A DNA stretch of 64,000 bases, from the NCBI RefSeq assembly GCF_001750725.1, contig NZ_CP017279.1, positions 248,001-312,000 on the forward strand. The letters are read 5' to 3'. Of this stretch, positions 9,402-18,243 are shown one piece after another. Source of the DNA: Enterobacter ludwigii. GTDB taxonomy: Bacteria; Pseudomonadota; Gammaproteobacteria; Enterobacterales; Enterobacteriaceae. Position numbers and translations under genes: made by a program. The notes under the pieces are model-generated. The model made no database searches. It was not told the DNA's origin and was given only the letters and a program-made list of their open reading frames with translations. Every line of letters starts with the position of its first letter. The first letter of the stretch is position 1.

Positions 9402-9896
9402 TTACTCGCTGACGGTCACGCTGTTAATCACGACGTCTTCTTTTGGAACGTCCTGATGCATGCCGCTGCGGCCGGTCGCCACGGCTTTGATTTTGTCGAC
9501 TACGTCCATACCTTCAACCACTTCTGCGAAGACGCAGTAGCCCCAACCCTGCAGGCTTTCGCCGGAGAAGTTCAGGAAGTCGTTGTCAGCAACGTTGATG
9601 AAGAACTGGGCTGTTGCAGAGTGAGGAGCCTGCGTACGCGCCATCGCCAGCGTACCACGGGTGTTTTTCAGACCGTTGTTCGCTTCGTTTTTGATCGCTT
9701 CTTTCGTCGCTTTCTGGTTCATGCCAGGTTCGAAACCGCCGCCCTGGATCATAAAGCCGTTGATCACGCGGTGGAAAATAGTGTTGTTGTAGAAACCTTC
9801 GCGGCAGTAGTCCAGGAAGTTTTTAACTGTTTCAGGCGCTTTGTCATCAAAGGTTTTGATTACGATATCGCCATGATTAGTGTGGAAAGTAACCAT
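9402..9896 (-). CDS. ppiB: Cytoplasmic peptidyl-prolyl cis-trans isomerase B (cyclophilin)
   Basis: A 164-residue cyclophilin without signal peptide, the same length as E. coli PpiB. The active-site segments are [13 protein letters not shown] (catalytic Arg in FHR), then [17 protein letters not shown], and the bacterial variant [18 protein letters not shown]. It catalyses prolyl isomerisation in the cytoplasm. It is the promoter-proximal gene of ppiB-lpxH and is divergent from cysS across 174 bp. Confidence 0.96.
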   Translation of the reverse strand: MVTFHTNHGDIVIKTFDDKAPETVKNFLDYCREGFYNNTIFHRVINGFMIQGGGFEPGMNQKATKEAIKNEANNGLKNTRGTLAMARTQAPHSATAQFFINVADNDFLNFSGESLQGWGYCVFAEVVEGMDVVDKIKAVATGRSGMHQDVPKEDVVINSVTVSE

Positions 9897-10070
9897 TTTT
9901 GCATCCTGTTCCGTTATTGTGGTACGTCGACCCGCGTTTGGGTCATCTATAGGGGCTTGTTATAGCATAACCACAGGATGCGATCACCTTGCATTGTGTG
10001 CTGCTTCAGGTTTGAATTACAGGTAGAATAACCGGTTTTCAACCACACACGTGTTTACATGGAATCTTCG

Positions 10071-11456
10071 ATGTTAAAAATCTTTAATACAATGACGCGC
10101 CAAAAAGAGGAATTTAAACCTATCCATGCCGGGGAAGTCGGCATGTACGTGTGTGGTATTACGGTTTACGATCTCTGTCATATCGGCCATGGCCGTACCT
10201 TTGTTGCATTCGACGTTGTCTCGCGCTACCTGCGTTTTCTGGGCTACAACCTGAAATACGTGCGTAACATCACCGACATCGACGACAAAATCATCAAGCG
10301 CGCGAACGAAAATGGCGAAAGCTTTGTTGCGCTGGTGGATCGTATGATCGCGGAAATGCACAAAGATTTCGACGCCCTGAATATTCAGCGTCCGGACAGC
10401 GAGCCGCGTGCCACCCACCATATCCACGAAATTATCGACATCACCGAGAAGCTGATCGAACGTGGTCACGCCTATGTGGCCGATAACGGTGACGTGATGT
10501 TCTCTGTGCCGACTGACCCTACCTACGGTCAGCTTTCCCGTCAGGATCTGGATCAGCTGCAGGCCGGTGCGCGCGTTGATGTGGTGGACGTGAAGCGTAA
10601 TCCGATGGACTTCGTGCTGTGGAAGATGTCCAAAGAGGGCGAACCAAGCTGGCCTTCCCCGTGGGGCGAAGGGCGTCCTGGCTGGCACATTGAGTGCTCG
10701 GCGATGAACTGCAAACAGCTGGGCAAACATTTCGATATTCACGGTGGCGGTTCGGATCTGATGTTCCCGCACCATGAAAACGAAATTGCACAGTCAACCT
10801 GTGCGCATGGTGGCGAGTACGTGAACTACTGGATGCACTCCGGGATGGTGATGGTTGACCGTGAGAAGATGTCTAAATCTCTGGGCAACTTCTTCACCGT
10901 GCGCGACGTGCTGAAATATTACGATGCGGAAACCGTGCGCTACTTCCTGATGTCTGGTCACTATCGCAGCCAGCTGAACTACAGCGAAGAGAACCTGAAA
11001 CAGGCGCGTGCGGCGCTGGAGCGTCTGTACACTGCCCTGCGCGGTACCGATAAATCTGTACCCGCGGCAGGCGGTGAGGCGTTTGAAGCGCGCTTTATTG
11101 ACGTGATGAACGATGACTTCAACACGCCGGAAGCCTACTCCGTGCTGTTTGATATGGCGCGTGAAGTTAACCGTCTGAAGTCAGAAGATATGGCGGCGGC
11201 GAATGCATTGGCCTCCCATCTGCGTAAGCTCTCTTCGGTACTGGGTCTGCTGGAGCAGGAACCGGATCTGTTCCTGCAAAGCGGTGCGCAGGCGGACGAT
11301 AGCGAAGTGGCGGAGATTGAGCAACTTATCAACGCGCGTCTGGAAGCGCGTCAGGCGAAAGACTGGGCGGCAGCAGATGCCGCGCGTAACCGTCTGACGG
11401 AAATGGGCATCATTCTGGAAGATGGCCCGCAGGGAACCACCTGGCGTCGAAAATAA
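10071..11456 (+). CDS. cysS: Cysteinyl-tRNA synthetase
   Basis: A 461-residue class I aminoacyl-tRNA synthetase. The HIGH motif appears as HIGHGRT near residue 31, the zinc ligands include the Cys in MYVCGIT and ECSAMN plus the HHENE histidine and glutamate, and KMSKSL is near residue 266. The C-terminal helical anticodon-binding region ends ...[12 protein letters not shown]. An upstream in-frame ATG at 10059 exists, but [12 protein letters not shown] matches E. coli CysS and has a GGA site eight bases ahead. It stands alone and is divergent from ppiB. Confidence 0.97.
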   Translation: MLKIFNTMTRQKEEFKPIHAGEVGMYVCGITVYDLCHIGHGRTFVAFDVVSRYLRFLGYNLKYVRNITDIDDKIIKRANENGESFVALVDRMIAEMHKDFDALNIQRPDSEPRATHHIHEIIDITEKLIERGHAYVADNGDVMFSVPTDPTYGQLSRQDLDQLQAGARVDVVDVKRNPMDFVLWKMSKEGEPSWPSPWGEGRPGWHIECSAMNCKQLGKHFDIHGGGSDLMFPHHENEIAQSTCAHGGEYVNYWMHSGMVMVDREKMSKSLGNFFTVRDVLKYYDAETVRYFLMSGHYRSQLNYSEENLKQARAALERLYTALRGTDKSVPAAGGEAFEARFIDVMNDDFNTPEAYSVLFDMAREVNRLKSEDMAAANALASHLRKLSSVLGLLEQEPDLFLQSGAQADDSEVAEIEQLINARLEARQAKDWAAADAARNRLTEMGIILEDGPQGTTWRRK

Positions 11457-11474
11457 TTCTGGTGCGCGCTGATG

Positions 11475-11495
11475 CCCTCTCCCACCGGGAGAGGG
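11475..11495. repeat. Dispersed palindromic repeat, copy 1
   Basis: CCCTCTCCC-N3-GGGAGAGGG, just after the cysS stop. The same 9-bp arms recur near 14920, 33534 and 49965, each time between genes, which marks a REP-like extragenic element. Confidence 0.8.
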
Positions 11496-11505
11496 TGCAA
11501 ACACT

Positions 11506-11536
11506 AAAACGGCAACTGGGTTGCCGTTTTGTTTTT
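11506..11536. terminator. Bidirectional rho-independent terminator
   Basis: AAAACGGCAAC, CTGG-type loop, then GTTGCCGTTTT followed by GTTTTT. It lies between the convergent cysS and ybcI genes and overlaps the last codons of ybcI by two bases. Confidence 0.85.
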
Positions 11537-12056
11537 ACCTCCGCTTCCACCACAACAGCCCCATCAGCACGACCCCTGGCAGCCACACCCACAGCAGTTC
11601 CGACATAATCACCTGATGCCCGTAGGGCGTGGTATAGCGTGACAGCGCAAACGGCGCGACCTTAATGACCTGCCACGGTGCAAAGAACCGTTCATCTGAC
11701 CACGGCCACAGCCAGCCGACGCCTTTTCCCCCGGTGGTGATGGAATCCAGCAAGCTGTGCGACAGCAGAGACACGGTTAAGAACAGCCAGCAGCGGGTCA
11801 GACTTGCCCGAAACCATCGTCGGCCCATCAGTACGCAAAGTATCGGCACCACAAAGGCAAACAGCAGGGAGTGGGTAAAGCCGCGGTGGCCGAACACATT
11901 GCCGTAGGCAACGCCGAACTTAAACGCCAGCACGTCGGCGTCCGGCAGCATGGCGAGGACGACGCCGGCAAACAGCAGGCGGGGAGGGATGATTTTACGT
12001 CCCAGGCCTAAACCCAGACACAAAGGCACTGCAGCGTGGGTGATAACGGTAGGCAT
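11535..12056 (-). CDS. ybcI: Inner-membrane YdjM-family (DUF457) protein YbcI
   Basis: A 173-residue integral membrane protein with about four hydrophobic helices. The conserved family motifs are MLPDADVL near residue 40, GHRGFTHS near residue 60, and SHSLLDSITTGGKGVGWLWPW, whose His and Asp residues give the family its name of membrane-bound metal-dependent hydrolases; activity is not established for most members. The related YfhO/YdjM proteins are linked to the SOS response or lipid handling. MPTVITHAAVPL matches the E. coli YbcI start, so ATG 12056 is preferred over an upstream ATG at 12074. It stands alone. Confidence 0.9.
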   Translation of the reverse strand: MPTVITHAAVPLCLGLGLGRKIIPPRLLFAGVVLAMLPDADVLAFKFGVAYGNVFGHRGFTHSLLFAFVVPILCVLMGRRWFRASLTRCWLFLTVSLLSHSLLDSITTGGKGVGWLWPWSDERFFAPWQVIKVAPFALSRYTTPYGHQVIMSELLWVWLPGVVLMGLLWWKRR

Positions 12057-12128
12057 TGCGATTATCCATGGCAAAGCAGGGAAATATAGCAGCGAATGGG
12101 CGCAATGAGGATGGTGTTAGCGTCTTAT

Positions 12129-13145
12129 TTACGCCGATTCCCGGGCAATAAGCTGCCCGGAAAGGGTGATACGCTGTGTTTGCAGATCCGGCTCTTTTAG
12201 CTTGCGGATGATCAACCCCGCCGCCTGACGCCCCGTCTCCTCACTGGCGGAGGAAACGTAGGTAAACGAGGGAGACGTCAGGTTCACGTGCAGCATATCT
12301 TCAAAACCGACCAGCGCGACCTGCTGGGTGAGAAACACATCTTTCCCCACGGTGCGCCCCACCTGATGAATGCAGGAGATGGAGCCGATCATCGCATCCG
12401 GCGAGTGGCAGAGCAGAGCGGTAATGGTGTTGTTTTTTTCCAGCAGCTGGCGGGTGGCGAAACCTGCGGCCAGCGTGTCATCGCTACACGCAGGCGAGTA
12501 TTCCTCACGCCAGACCAGGCCGTTCTGGGTCATCGCGCTGCGAAAGCCGAGCAGACGCTGCTCGCGGATAAGGCAGCCTTCACGACCCCCAATGTAGGCA
12601 ATGTTGCGGTGTCCGCGCTCGATAAGATAACGCGCGGCAAGGTTCGCCGCCTGGCGATTGTCGCGCATCACCAGATTGCATTTTTCATCCAGCAGGGACT
12701 GAGAGACCACCACCAGCGGCAGCGGGCACTGGCGGATGTGTTCCGGCAGCGAGAATGCCCGGGTGTCAGAGGCCAGATAGATAACGCCGGCGACCCCCTG
12801 CTGTTTAAACGACAGCAGGCAGCGCTCAAGATGTTCATGGTCGTTCAGCGGCTGGCCGAGGAAAACCATATACCCCTGTCTCTCCAGCTCCTGGACGATG
12901 CTCGCCATCACCTTAATGGAAAAGCTGTCGCTAAAGTCGCGCAGGATCAGGCCGATCAGGTTGGAGGTGTTGGCGCGGAGATTGGCAGCGGCGACGTTGT
13001 GAACATAGCCCAGCGTAGTGATGGCAGCATTGACCTTCGCGATCGTTGCGTCTGAAATCTTCCCTTTCTGGCGCAGCACCAGCGACACGGTGGAGACCGA
13101 AACGCCCGCATGCTTTGCGACATCAATAATGCTGACTTTCTTCAA
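12129..13145 (-). CDS. LacI-family transcriptional regulator, MalI-like
   Basis: A 338-residue repressor with an N-terminal HTH (IIDVAKHAGVSVSTVSLVLRQKGKIS, about residues 5-30), a hinge helix, and a periplasmic-binding-like effector domain from about residue 62 to the end. The sequence resembles E. coli MalI. It lies 84 bp downstream of a PTS permease on the same strand, unlike E. coli, where malI and malX diverge. It most likely binds the tandem palindromes upstream of the PTS gene; the inducing sugar is unknown. Confidence 0.82.
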   Translation of the reverse strand: MKKVSIIDVAKHAGVSVSTVSLVLRQKGKISDATIAKVNAAITTLGYVHNVAAANLRANTSNLIGLILRDFSDSFSIKVMASIVQELERQGYMVFLGQPLNDHEHLERCLLSFKQQGVAGVIYLASDTRAFSLPEHIRQCPLPLVVVSQSLLDEKCNLVMRDNRQAANLAARYLIERGHRNIAYIGGREGCLIREQRLLGFRSAMTQNGLVWREEYSPACSDDTLAAGFATRQLLEKNNTITALLCHSPDAMIGSISCIHQVGRTVGKDVFLTQQVALVGFEDMLHVNLTSPSFTYVSSASEETGRQAAGLIIRKLKEPDLQTQRITLSGQLIARESA

Positions 13146-13229
13146 AACCGCTCCCTGAAATTTACCGATTATCAGCCAGATAAGACAACGTCCCCCAGCG
13201 TACAGGAGACGTGTCGTTCAGGCATCTTA

Positions 13230-14729
13230 TTATTTGCCAATCATGGTGGACATGGTCTGGGCGATAAACTGTGCTCTGGCACCGAAAATCACCTGAATAC
13301 CGTTATCACCGACGAACACTACGCCGCGGGCGCCAAGGCCGTTCAGACCGTCCTTATCAACTGCTTCACTTTTTGCCACTTCCAGGCGCAGACGGGTGAT
13401 GCAGGAGCCGACGGAGTCGATGTTGTGCGCGCCGCCCAGCAGGTTGATGATCTCTGTAGCGAGTTCTGAATCTGACTTATCGTCCGCACTGGCGGTCACT
13501 TCTGTACGGCCCGGCGTTTTCACGTCGAAACGACGGATCACAAAGCGGAACGTGAAGTAGTAAATCAGGCCCATCGGAATGCCGATAATAATGGCGTTCA
13601 GGAAGTTGGTTTTGTAGCCGTTAAATGACGGCAGGATCCCGAACGACAGGTAGTCGATAAAGCCCGCAGAGAACGACTTGGCGATATGCGCATGCAGCAG
13701 ATACATGGTCATGTACGCCAGACCGGCCATGATGGCGTTAAAGACGTACAGAATAGGGGCGACGAAGATAAAGGTAAATTCAACCGGCTCGGTGATCCCC
13801 GTCAGGAAGCAGGTGAGCGCCGCAGAGAATAAAATACCGGCCGCGATTTTCTTATTTTTGGTGTGCGCTTCGTGGTACATCGCCAGACACGCCGCAGGCA
13901 GCGCGAACAGCATCAGCGGGAATTCACCCTGCATGAACTTACCGGCGTTCTGGTAGCTGTCACTGCTGAAGGATTTGACCCCTTCTTCCAGCATCTTGAA
14001 CCAGATGGTCTGGTCGCCGTGAATCACCTGACCGGCCTGGGTGGTGTAATCCCCAAACGAATACCAGAAAGAGGGATACCAGATGTGGTGCAGGCCGAGC
14101 GGGATCAGCGCACGTTCCACCAGACCGAAGATAAAGGTCGAGGCTGCCTGATTATCGCCATTAACCACCACGGAGAGCGCATCGATGCCCGCCTGGATAT
14201 GCTGCCAGACATACGGCAACAGCAGGCCGAGCAGGAAAGAGAGAAACGCTGTCGCAATCGCCACAAAGCGTTTCCCGGAGAAGAACCCGAGGAACTCTGG
14301 CAGCTGCAGGGTGTGGAAACGGTTATAGCACCAGGCGGCGAGAATACCGCAGATCAGGCCGCCGAAGACGCCCATCTGCAACGTCGGGATGCCGACCACC
14401 ATCGCGTATTTGCCGCCCTGAGACGCCATTTCCGGCGTGATGCTCAAGACGGTGCTGATGGTGATGTTGGTGACAAACACCGAGACCGCCGCCGAGAGCG
14501 CGGCAATGCCGGACTCGGATGCCAGCCCCACGGCGGAACCAATGGCAAACAGCATCGGCAGGTTATCAAAGATAACCCCGCCCGCGTTCATCATCAGCGG
14601 CAGGTGAAACTTATCGCCAAAGGCCAGCAGCAGGCCTGCAGCGGGAAGCAGTGAAATTGGCAGCATTAACGCGCGACCAATCATCGATAATTTAGAGAGC
14701 GATTTAACAAACCCTGATATCAGACTCAT
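13230..14729 (-). CDS. PTS glucose-family permease, enzyme IICB
   Basis: A 499-residue phosphotransferase permease of the glucose/maltose/N-acetylglucosamine family. The EIIC membrane domain covers about residues 1-390, with GLHHIWYPSFW and the FLTGITEPVEFTFIFVAP signature; a linker leads to an EIIB domain with its phosphorylation site Cys443 in SVGSCITRLRL. There is no EIIA domain, so phosphate must come from a separate EIIA such as Crr. It groups with PtsG rather than being a typical MalX, and sits upstream of a MalI-like regulator. Candidate substrates are glucose, maltose, glucosides or amino sugars; the exact one cannot be read from sequence. Confidence 0.88.
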   Translation of the reverse strand: MSLISGFVKSLSKLSMIGRALMLPISLLPAAGLLLAFGDKFHLPLMMNAGGVIFDNLPMLFAIGSAVGLASESGIAALSAAVSVFVTNITISTVLSITPEMASQGGKYAMVVGIPTLQMGVFGGLICGILAAWCYNRFHTLQLPEFLGFFSGKRFVAIATAFLSFLLGLLLPYVWQHIQAGIDALSVVVNGDNQAASTFIFGLVERALIPLGLHHIWYPSFWYSFGDYTTQAGQVIHGDQTIWFKMLEEGVKSFSSDSYQNAGKFMQGEFPLMLFALPAACLAMYHEAHTKNKKIAAGILFSAALTCFLTGITEPVEFTFIFVAPILYVFNAIMAGLAYMTMYLLHAHIAKSFSAGFIDYLSFGILPSFNGYKTNFLNAIIIGIPMGLIYYFTFRFVIRRFDVKTPGRTEVTASADDKSDSELATEIINLLGGAHNIDSVGSCITRLRLEVAKSEAVDKDGLNGLGARGVVFVGDNGIQVIFGARAQFIAQTMSTMIGK

Positions 14730-14773
14730 GCTGATTTCCCCCGAGTAGCGCTTTTTTTGGCGCTGTTATTGTA

Positions 14774-14802
14774 AGTAGAACGTTTTAGTAGAACGTTCTA
14801 CT
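14774..14802. promoter_or_regulatory. Tandem LacI-type operator upstream of the PTS gene
   Basis: A perfect 16-bp palindrome, AGTAGAACGTTCTACT, covers 14787-14802. An imperfect copy, AGTAGAACGTTTTAGT, directly abuts and overlaps it at 14774-14789, with centres 13 bp apart. Both have the central CG of LacI-family operators. They lie about 45-73 bp upstream of the PTS start and cover a TACAAT -10-like element on the minus strand (14768-14773), so binding should repress the operon. Confidence 0.75.
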
Positions 14803-14919
14803 TATCGTGGGGAAAGAGTGAAAAACGCGCAACAGAATTTTCACTTTTCAACAGATGAAATAGTGATTATTTGAAGTCGATCGATAATTAACCGTGATGG
14901 ATGTGGGGGAATGTGGGTT

Positions 14920-14940
14920 CCCTCTCCCGACGGGAGAGGG
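14920..14940. repeat. Dispersed palindromic repeat, copy 2
   Basis: CCCTCTCCC-N3-GGGAGAGGG between the PTS promoter region and the ybcJ stop. The arms are identical to those at 11475-11495. Confidence 0.8.
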
Positions 14941-14948
14941 GGAGAGCA

Positions 14949-15161
14949 TCAGACGGTCACCGTCACGGTTTGCCCTTCAAAGCTCACGGTCTGACCCGCG
15001 ACAATTTTGCAGCGCTTGCGGGTTTCCACTGCGCCGTCCACCTTAACAAGCCCGTCGGCAATGGCGATTTTGGCCTGTGCGCCGCTTTCGGTCCAGCCTT
15101 CCAGCTTCAGCAGATCGCACAGCTCAACGTGCGGGTGTTTACCTAATGAAAATGTGGCCAT
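14949..15161 (-). CDS. ybcJ: S4-domain RNA-binding protein YbcJ
   Basis: A 70-residue protein made almost entirely of one S4 RNA-binding fold: VELCDLLKLEGWTESGAQAKIAI is the alpha-L core, and the KVDGAVETRKRCKIVAGQTVSF strands follow. It matches E. coli YbcJ over its full length. A role in RNA or ribosome handling is likely but unproven. Its start is one base from the folD stop, so the two genes form an operon, as in E. coli. Confidence 0.95.
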   Translation of the reverse strand: MATFSLGKHPHVELCDLLKLEGWTESGAQAKIAIADGLVKVDGAVETRKRCKIVAGQTVSFEGQTVTVTV

Positions 15162-15162
15162 C

Positions 15163-16029
15163 TTACGCGTCCTCTACGTCGTGGTACTCTTCGCATGCCT
15201 GCAAAGTATTCTGAATCAGTGTGGCAACGGTCATCGGGCCTACGCCGCCCGGTACTGGGGTAATATAAGAGGCGCGAGCCGCAGCATCTTCGTAAACCAC
15301 GTCACCGACCACTTTCCCGTTTTCCAGACGGTTAATACCGACGTCCACAACGATCGCGCCTTCTTTAATCCATTCACCCGGAATAAAGCCCGGCTTCCCG
15401 ACCGCCACGATCAGCAGATCGGCGTTTTCTACGTGATGACGCAGATTTTTGGTGAAGCGGTGGGTCACGGTGGTGGTGCAGCCAGCGAGCAGCAACTCCA
15501 TGCTCATCGGACGGCCGACAATGTTTGATGCGCCAATGACCACGGCGTTCAGACCGTAGGTATCGATGTTATAACGCTCCAGCAGCGTAACGATACCGCG
15601 CGGCGTGCACGGACGCAGACGCGGGGCGCGCTGGCACAGACGGCCCACGTTGTACGGGTGGAAACCGTCGACGTCTTTGTCGGGGGCGATACGTTCCAGC
15701 ACCTTCACGTTGTCGATGCCGGCTGGCAGCGGCAGCTGAACCAGAATACCGTCGATCGCGTTGTCGGCATTCAGGGTATCAATAAGTTCCAGCAGTTCTG
15801 CTTCGCTGGTGGTTTCCGGCAAATCGTAAGAGCGGGAGACGAACCCCACCTCTTCACACGCTTTGCGTTTGCTGCCGACATAAATCTGCGATGCCGGGTT
15901 GCTGCCGACCAGCACAACGGCCAGCCCGGGGGCGCGTTTTCCGGCAGCTTTACGCGCCTTCACTTTTTCCGCGACCTCAGAGCGCACCTGCTGCGCAATC
16001 GTTTTACCGTCAATAATCTTTGCTGCCAT
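15163..16029 (-). CDS. folD: Bifunctional methylenetetrahydrofolate dehydrogenase/cyclohydrolase
   Basis: A 288-residue enzyme that interconverts 5,10-methylene-, 5,10-methenyl- and 10-formyl-tetrahydrofolate with NADP. The catalytic lysine is in [14 protein letters not shown] near residue 54, the family motif [10 protein letters not shown] follows, and the Rossmann domain shows [13 protein letters not shown] and the C-terminal [18 protein letters not shown]. Length is identical to E. coli FolD. It heads the folD-ybcJ operon and diverges from fimA over 310 bp, the same junction as in Salmonella. Confidence 0.97.
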   Translation of the reverse strand: MAAKIIDGKTIAQQVRSEVAEKVKARKAAGKRAPGLAVVLVGSNPASQIYVGSKRKACEEVGFVSRSYDLPETTSEAELLELIDTLNADNAIDGILVQLPLPAGIDNVKVLERIAPDKDVDGFHPYNVGRLCQRAPRLRPCTPRGIVTLLERYNIDTYGLNAVVIGASNIVGRPMSMELLLAGCTTTVTHRFTKNLRHHVENADLLIVAVGKPGFIPGEWIKEGAIVVDVGINRLENGKVVGDVVYEDAAARASYITPVPGGVGPMTVATLIQNTLQACEEYHDVEDA

Positions 16030-16339
16030 CAGAGAGAAGATTCCGTCTGTAACGTTTGAAAGGGGGGATTGCCTGTATTTTGTCAGAAGCGAGCGCCGCT
16101 GTCAGTCACCCTTTGCGAGTTTTCATCAGGAGGCCGTAAAAACCCTTCTGAGGGGATGGTCAATTTCTTAGGCGGGATTAGGATGTGACCTGGCGAAATG
16201 ACAGCGTTTTGACATATTTTAAAATACATTCATGAGCTACTTTGTCTCCTCCGAAATAAGCTTTCAATTAATCAATTGAACGTATTTCTTATTCCCGATT
16301 ATTCGCGGGAAGGGTTATTTACATTTTAAAGGAATAGAC
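16030..16339. promoter_or_regulatory. folD-fimA divergent intergenic region
   Basis: A 310-bp AT-rich stretch without a gene. It must hold the folD promoter (left) and the fimA promoter (right). An inverted repeat, TTCAATT-N4-AATTGAA, is at 16263-16280, about 60 bp before the fimA ATG, and is a candidate regulator site. No 9-bp inverted repeats like those bounding the E. coli fimS switch, and no recombinase gene, were seen, so control is probably of the Salmonella type. Confidence 0.55.
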
Positions 16340-16903
16340 ATGAAACTCAGCAACATTGCTTCTACTGTTATTGCTACTCTGGCCCTGGTTGCGGGTGCCG
16401 CAAATGCAGCAGATCCAGCCACTCCGGTTACCGTAAATGGCGGTACCGTACACTTTAAAGGTGAACTGGTTAATGCTGCATGTTCAGTAAATACTGATTC
16501 TTCCGAGCAGACGGTTAACCTGGGCCAATACCGTACCGCGAAGTTCACGAAAGTAGGTGACACCACCTCTAATATTCCGTTCACCATTGAACTGAATGAT
16601 TGTGACCCGCTGGTTGCGAAAACGGCCGCAGTTGCGTTCACCGGTCAGATCGACGCGACCGACAAAACCCTGCTGGCGGTAACCTCTGGTAACAACGACA
16701 ACTCCGCGAAGGGCGTGGGCATCGAGATCCTCGACAGCAAATCCACCACCCTGACTCCAGATGGTTCAACCTTCTCTGCCGCGCAGAACCTGATCGAAGG
16801 GACTAACACCCTGAACTTCACCGCGCGTTACAAATCAACGGCTGCGACCACCGAGCCAGGCCAGGCAAACGCTGACGCCACTTTCGTAATGAAATACGAG
16901 TAA
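16340..16903 (+). CDS. fimA: Type 1 fimbrial major subunit
   Basis: A 187-residue pilin with signal peptide ([23 protein letters not shown]). The mature chain shows the chaperone-usher pilin pattern: an N-terminal donor strand ([13 protein letters not shown]), a disulfide between the Cys in NAACSV and the Cys in LNDCDP, and the C-terminal [11 protein letters not shown] with the penultimate Tyr bound by the chaperone. A good AAAGGAA site precedes the ATG. It is the first gene of fimAICDHF and expected to be the most abundant product; a hairpin follows before fimI. Confidence 0.93.
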   Translation: MKLSNIASTVIATLALVAGAANAADPATPVTVNGGTVHFKGELVNAACSVNTDSSEQTVNLGQYRTAKFTKVGDTTSNIPFTIELNDCDPLVAKTAAVAFTGQIDATDKTLLAVTSGNNDNSAKGVGIEILDSKSTTLTPDGSTFSAAQNLIEGTNTLNFTARYKSTAATTEPGQANADATFVMKYE

Positions 16904-16925
16904 TTCCTCCGCACAGGGATGTTCA

Positions 16926-16943
16926 GGCCTCAGGGAAGAGGCC
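16926..16943 (+). terminator. Intercistronic hairpin after fimA
   Basis: GGCCTC-N6-GAGGCC lies between the fimA stop and the fimI start and has no T-run. It may stabilise the fimA message or cause partial termination, favouring the major pilin. Confidence 0.4.
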
Positions 16944-16970
16944 GTCATACGCAAAGGCCAGGAACGAAGG

Positions 16971-17516
16971 ATGACAAGGACCGGAACACTACTGCTGTTA
17001 ACCCTTGCGATGGCCTGCCAGGCCTCAGCACATACCGTGGTAATCGACGGCGGCAAAGTTCATCTCAGAGGTGAACTGGTGAACGGCGGCTGCGCCGTGG
17101 CACCCGACAGCCAGAACATGCGCATCGAAATGGGGCAGTACCGAACCAATTCATTTTCCGGTGTGGGCAGTTTTTCCACGGTCAATGTGCCCTTCACCGT
17201 GCGGCTGCTGGATTGCAGCGTGGATGTCTCGCGCACCGTGGGGATCCAGTTTCAGGGCGTTACGCCAGCAGAAGATCCGCAGGTTTTTCTGGCGACATCG
17301 CGGCCAGGTGAATCACCGATAAGCAGCGGCGTCGGGCTGGCTCTTTTTGACGAACAACAACGTCAGATTATCCCGAACGCAACGGCCGTCAGCTGGTTGC
17401 CGGTGAATACCAGTGAGCTTGCGTTTCATTTTAGCGCCCGCTATCGGGCTATTTCCGAACACCTCGTGCCAGGCAATATTCAGTCGGATGTCTGGTTTAC
17501 GTTGATTTATCCATAA
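16971..17516 (+). CDS. fimI: Fimbrial minor subunit FimI
   Basis: A 181-residue pilin-like protein with a short signal peptide ending ACQASA. Its mature N-terminus ([21 protein letters not shown]) parallels FimA, a second Cys follows in LLDCSVD, and the C-terminal VWFTLIYP is the chaperone-binding beta strand. FimI-type subunits are thought to anchor or terminate the pilus at the usher. Order and size match fimI of Salmonella and E. coli. The gene is 67 bp after fimA and 34 bp before fimC. Confidence 0.88.
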   Translation: MTRTGTLLLLTLAMACQASAHTVVIDGGKVHLRGELVNGGCAVAPDSQNMRIEMGQYRTNSFSGVGSFSTVNVPFTVRLLDCSVDVSRTVGIQFQGVTPAEDPQVFLATSRPGESPISSGVGLALFDEQQRQIIPNATAVSWLPVNTSELAFHFSARYRAISEHLVPGNIQSDVWFTLIYP

Positions 17517-17550
17517 CACCTGCGAACACATTATTAAAGGTACGGTTGTG

Positions 17551-18243
17551 ATGAATACCCTAATTAAACCAGGACTGTTTTTATCGTTAATTTTAATGAT
17601 GGTTTCTGCATGCGCAAATGCTTCCGGCGGTATTGCGCTGGGGGCCACCCGCGTTATTTATCCGGCAGATGCAAAGCAAACTTCGCTGGCGATCACCAAC
17701 AGCAATAAACAAGAGCGCTATTTAATCAACGCGTGGATCGAAAATGCGAACGGGCAAAAAGAAAAAACCTTTGCCGTGACCCCGCCGCTGTTTGTCAGCG
17801 AGCCGGACAGCGAAAATACGCTACGCATTATTTATGCCGGGCCCGCGCTGCCTGCCGATCGTGAATCGCTCTTCTACATGAACGTGAAAGCGATCCCGTC
17901 CGTGAACAAAGCGAAAACGGAAAACAATAACGTGCTGCAGCTGGCTATCCTGTCGCGGATCAAGCTGTTTGTCCGCCCGACAAATCTGCCGATGCAGCCG
18001 GAAGAGGCGCTCTCGCAGCTGCGTTTTGAGCGCGTCGGCAACCACCTCAAAGTCAGTAACGCTTCGCCGTATTACATCACGCTGGTCAATATGAAGCTGG
18101 GCGGACAGACGCTGGATAACCTGATGGTTGCGCCTAAAAACTCGGCGCAGCAGGTACTGCCAGCCGCCGCAAGCGGTACGCTCTCCTGGCAGAGCGTGAA
18201 TGACTACGGTGCCATTACGCCGGCGCGTAGCGTCAACCTGTGA
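17551..18243 (+). CDS. fimC: Periplasmic fimbrial chaperone
   Basis: A 230-residue PapD/FimC-family chaperone. After the signal peptide (ending ACANA), the first Ig domain has [27 protein letters not shown], the subunit-binding Arg in TRVIYP, and the F1 strand [17 protein letters not shown] with the conserved Lys-Leu-Phe-Tyr/Arg-Arg-Pro pattern. The second domain runs to the end. It holds pilins by donor-strand complementation until delivery to FimD. ATG 17551 is chosen; a GTG directly before it is equally placed relative to AAAGG. The gene overlaps fimD by four bases. Confidence 0.94.
   Translation: MNTLIKPGLFLSLILMMVSACANASGGIALGATRVIYPADAKQTSLAITNSNKQERYLINAWIENANGQKEKTFAVTPPLFVSEPDSENTLRIIYAGPALPADRESLFYMNVKAIPSVNKAKTENNNVLQLAILSRIKLFVRPTNLPMQPEEALSQLRFERVGNHLKVSNASPYYITLVNMKLGGQTLDNLMVAPKNSAQQVLPAAASGTLSWQSVNDYGAITPARSVNL

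Noticed and set aside
13230..14729. Naming the PTS permease malX because of the MalI-like neighbour
   Set aside because: The permease reads more like PtsG in its conserved segments, and malY is absent; the gene symbol is left open.
16030..16339. Possible invertible fimS-type promoter switch before fimA
   Set aside because: No pair of 9-bp inverted repeats about 300 bp apart and no fimB/fimE-like recombinase in the window.
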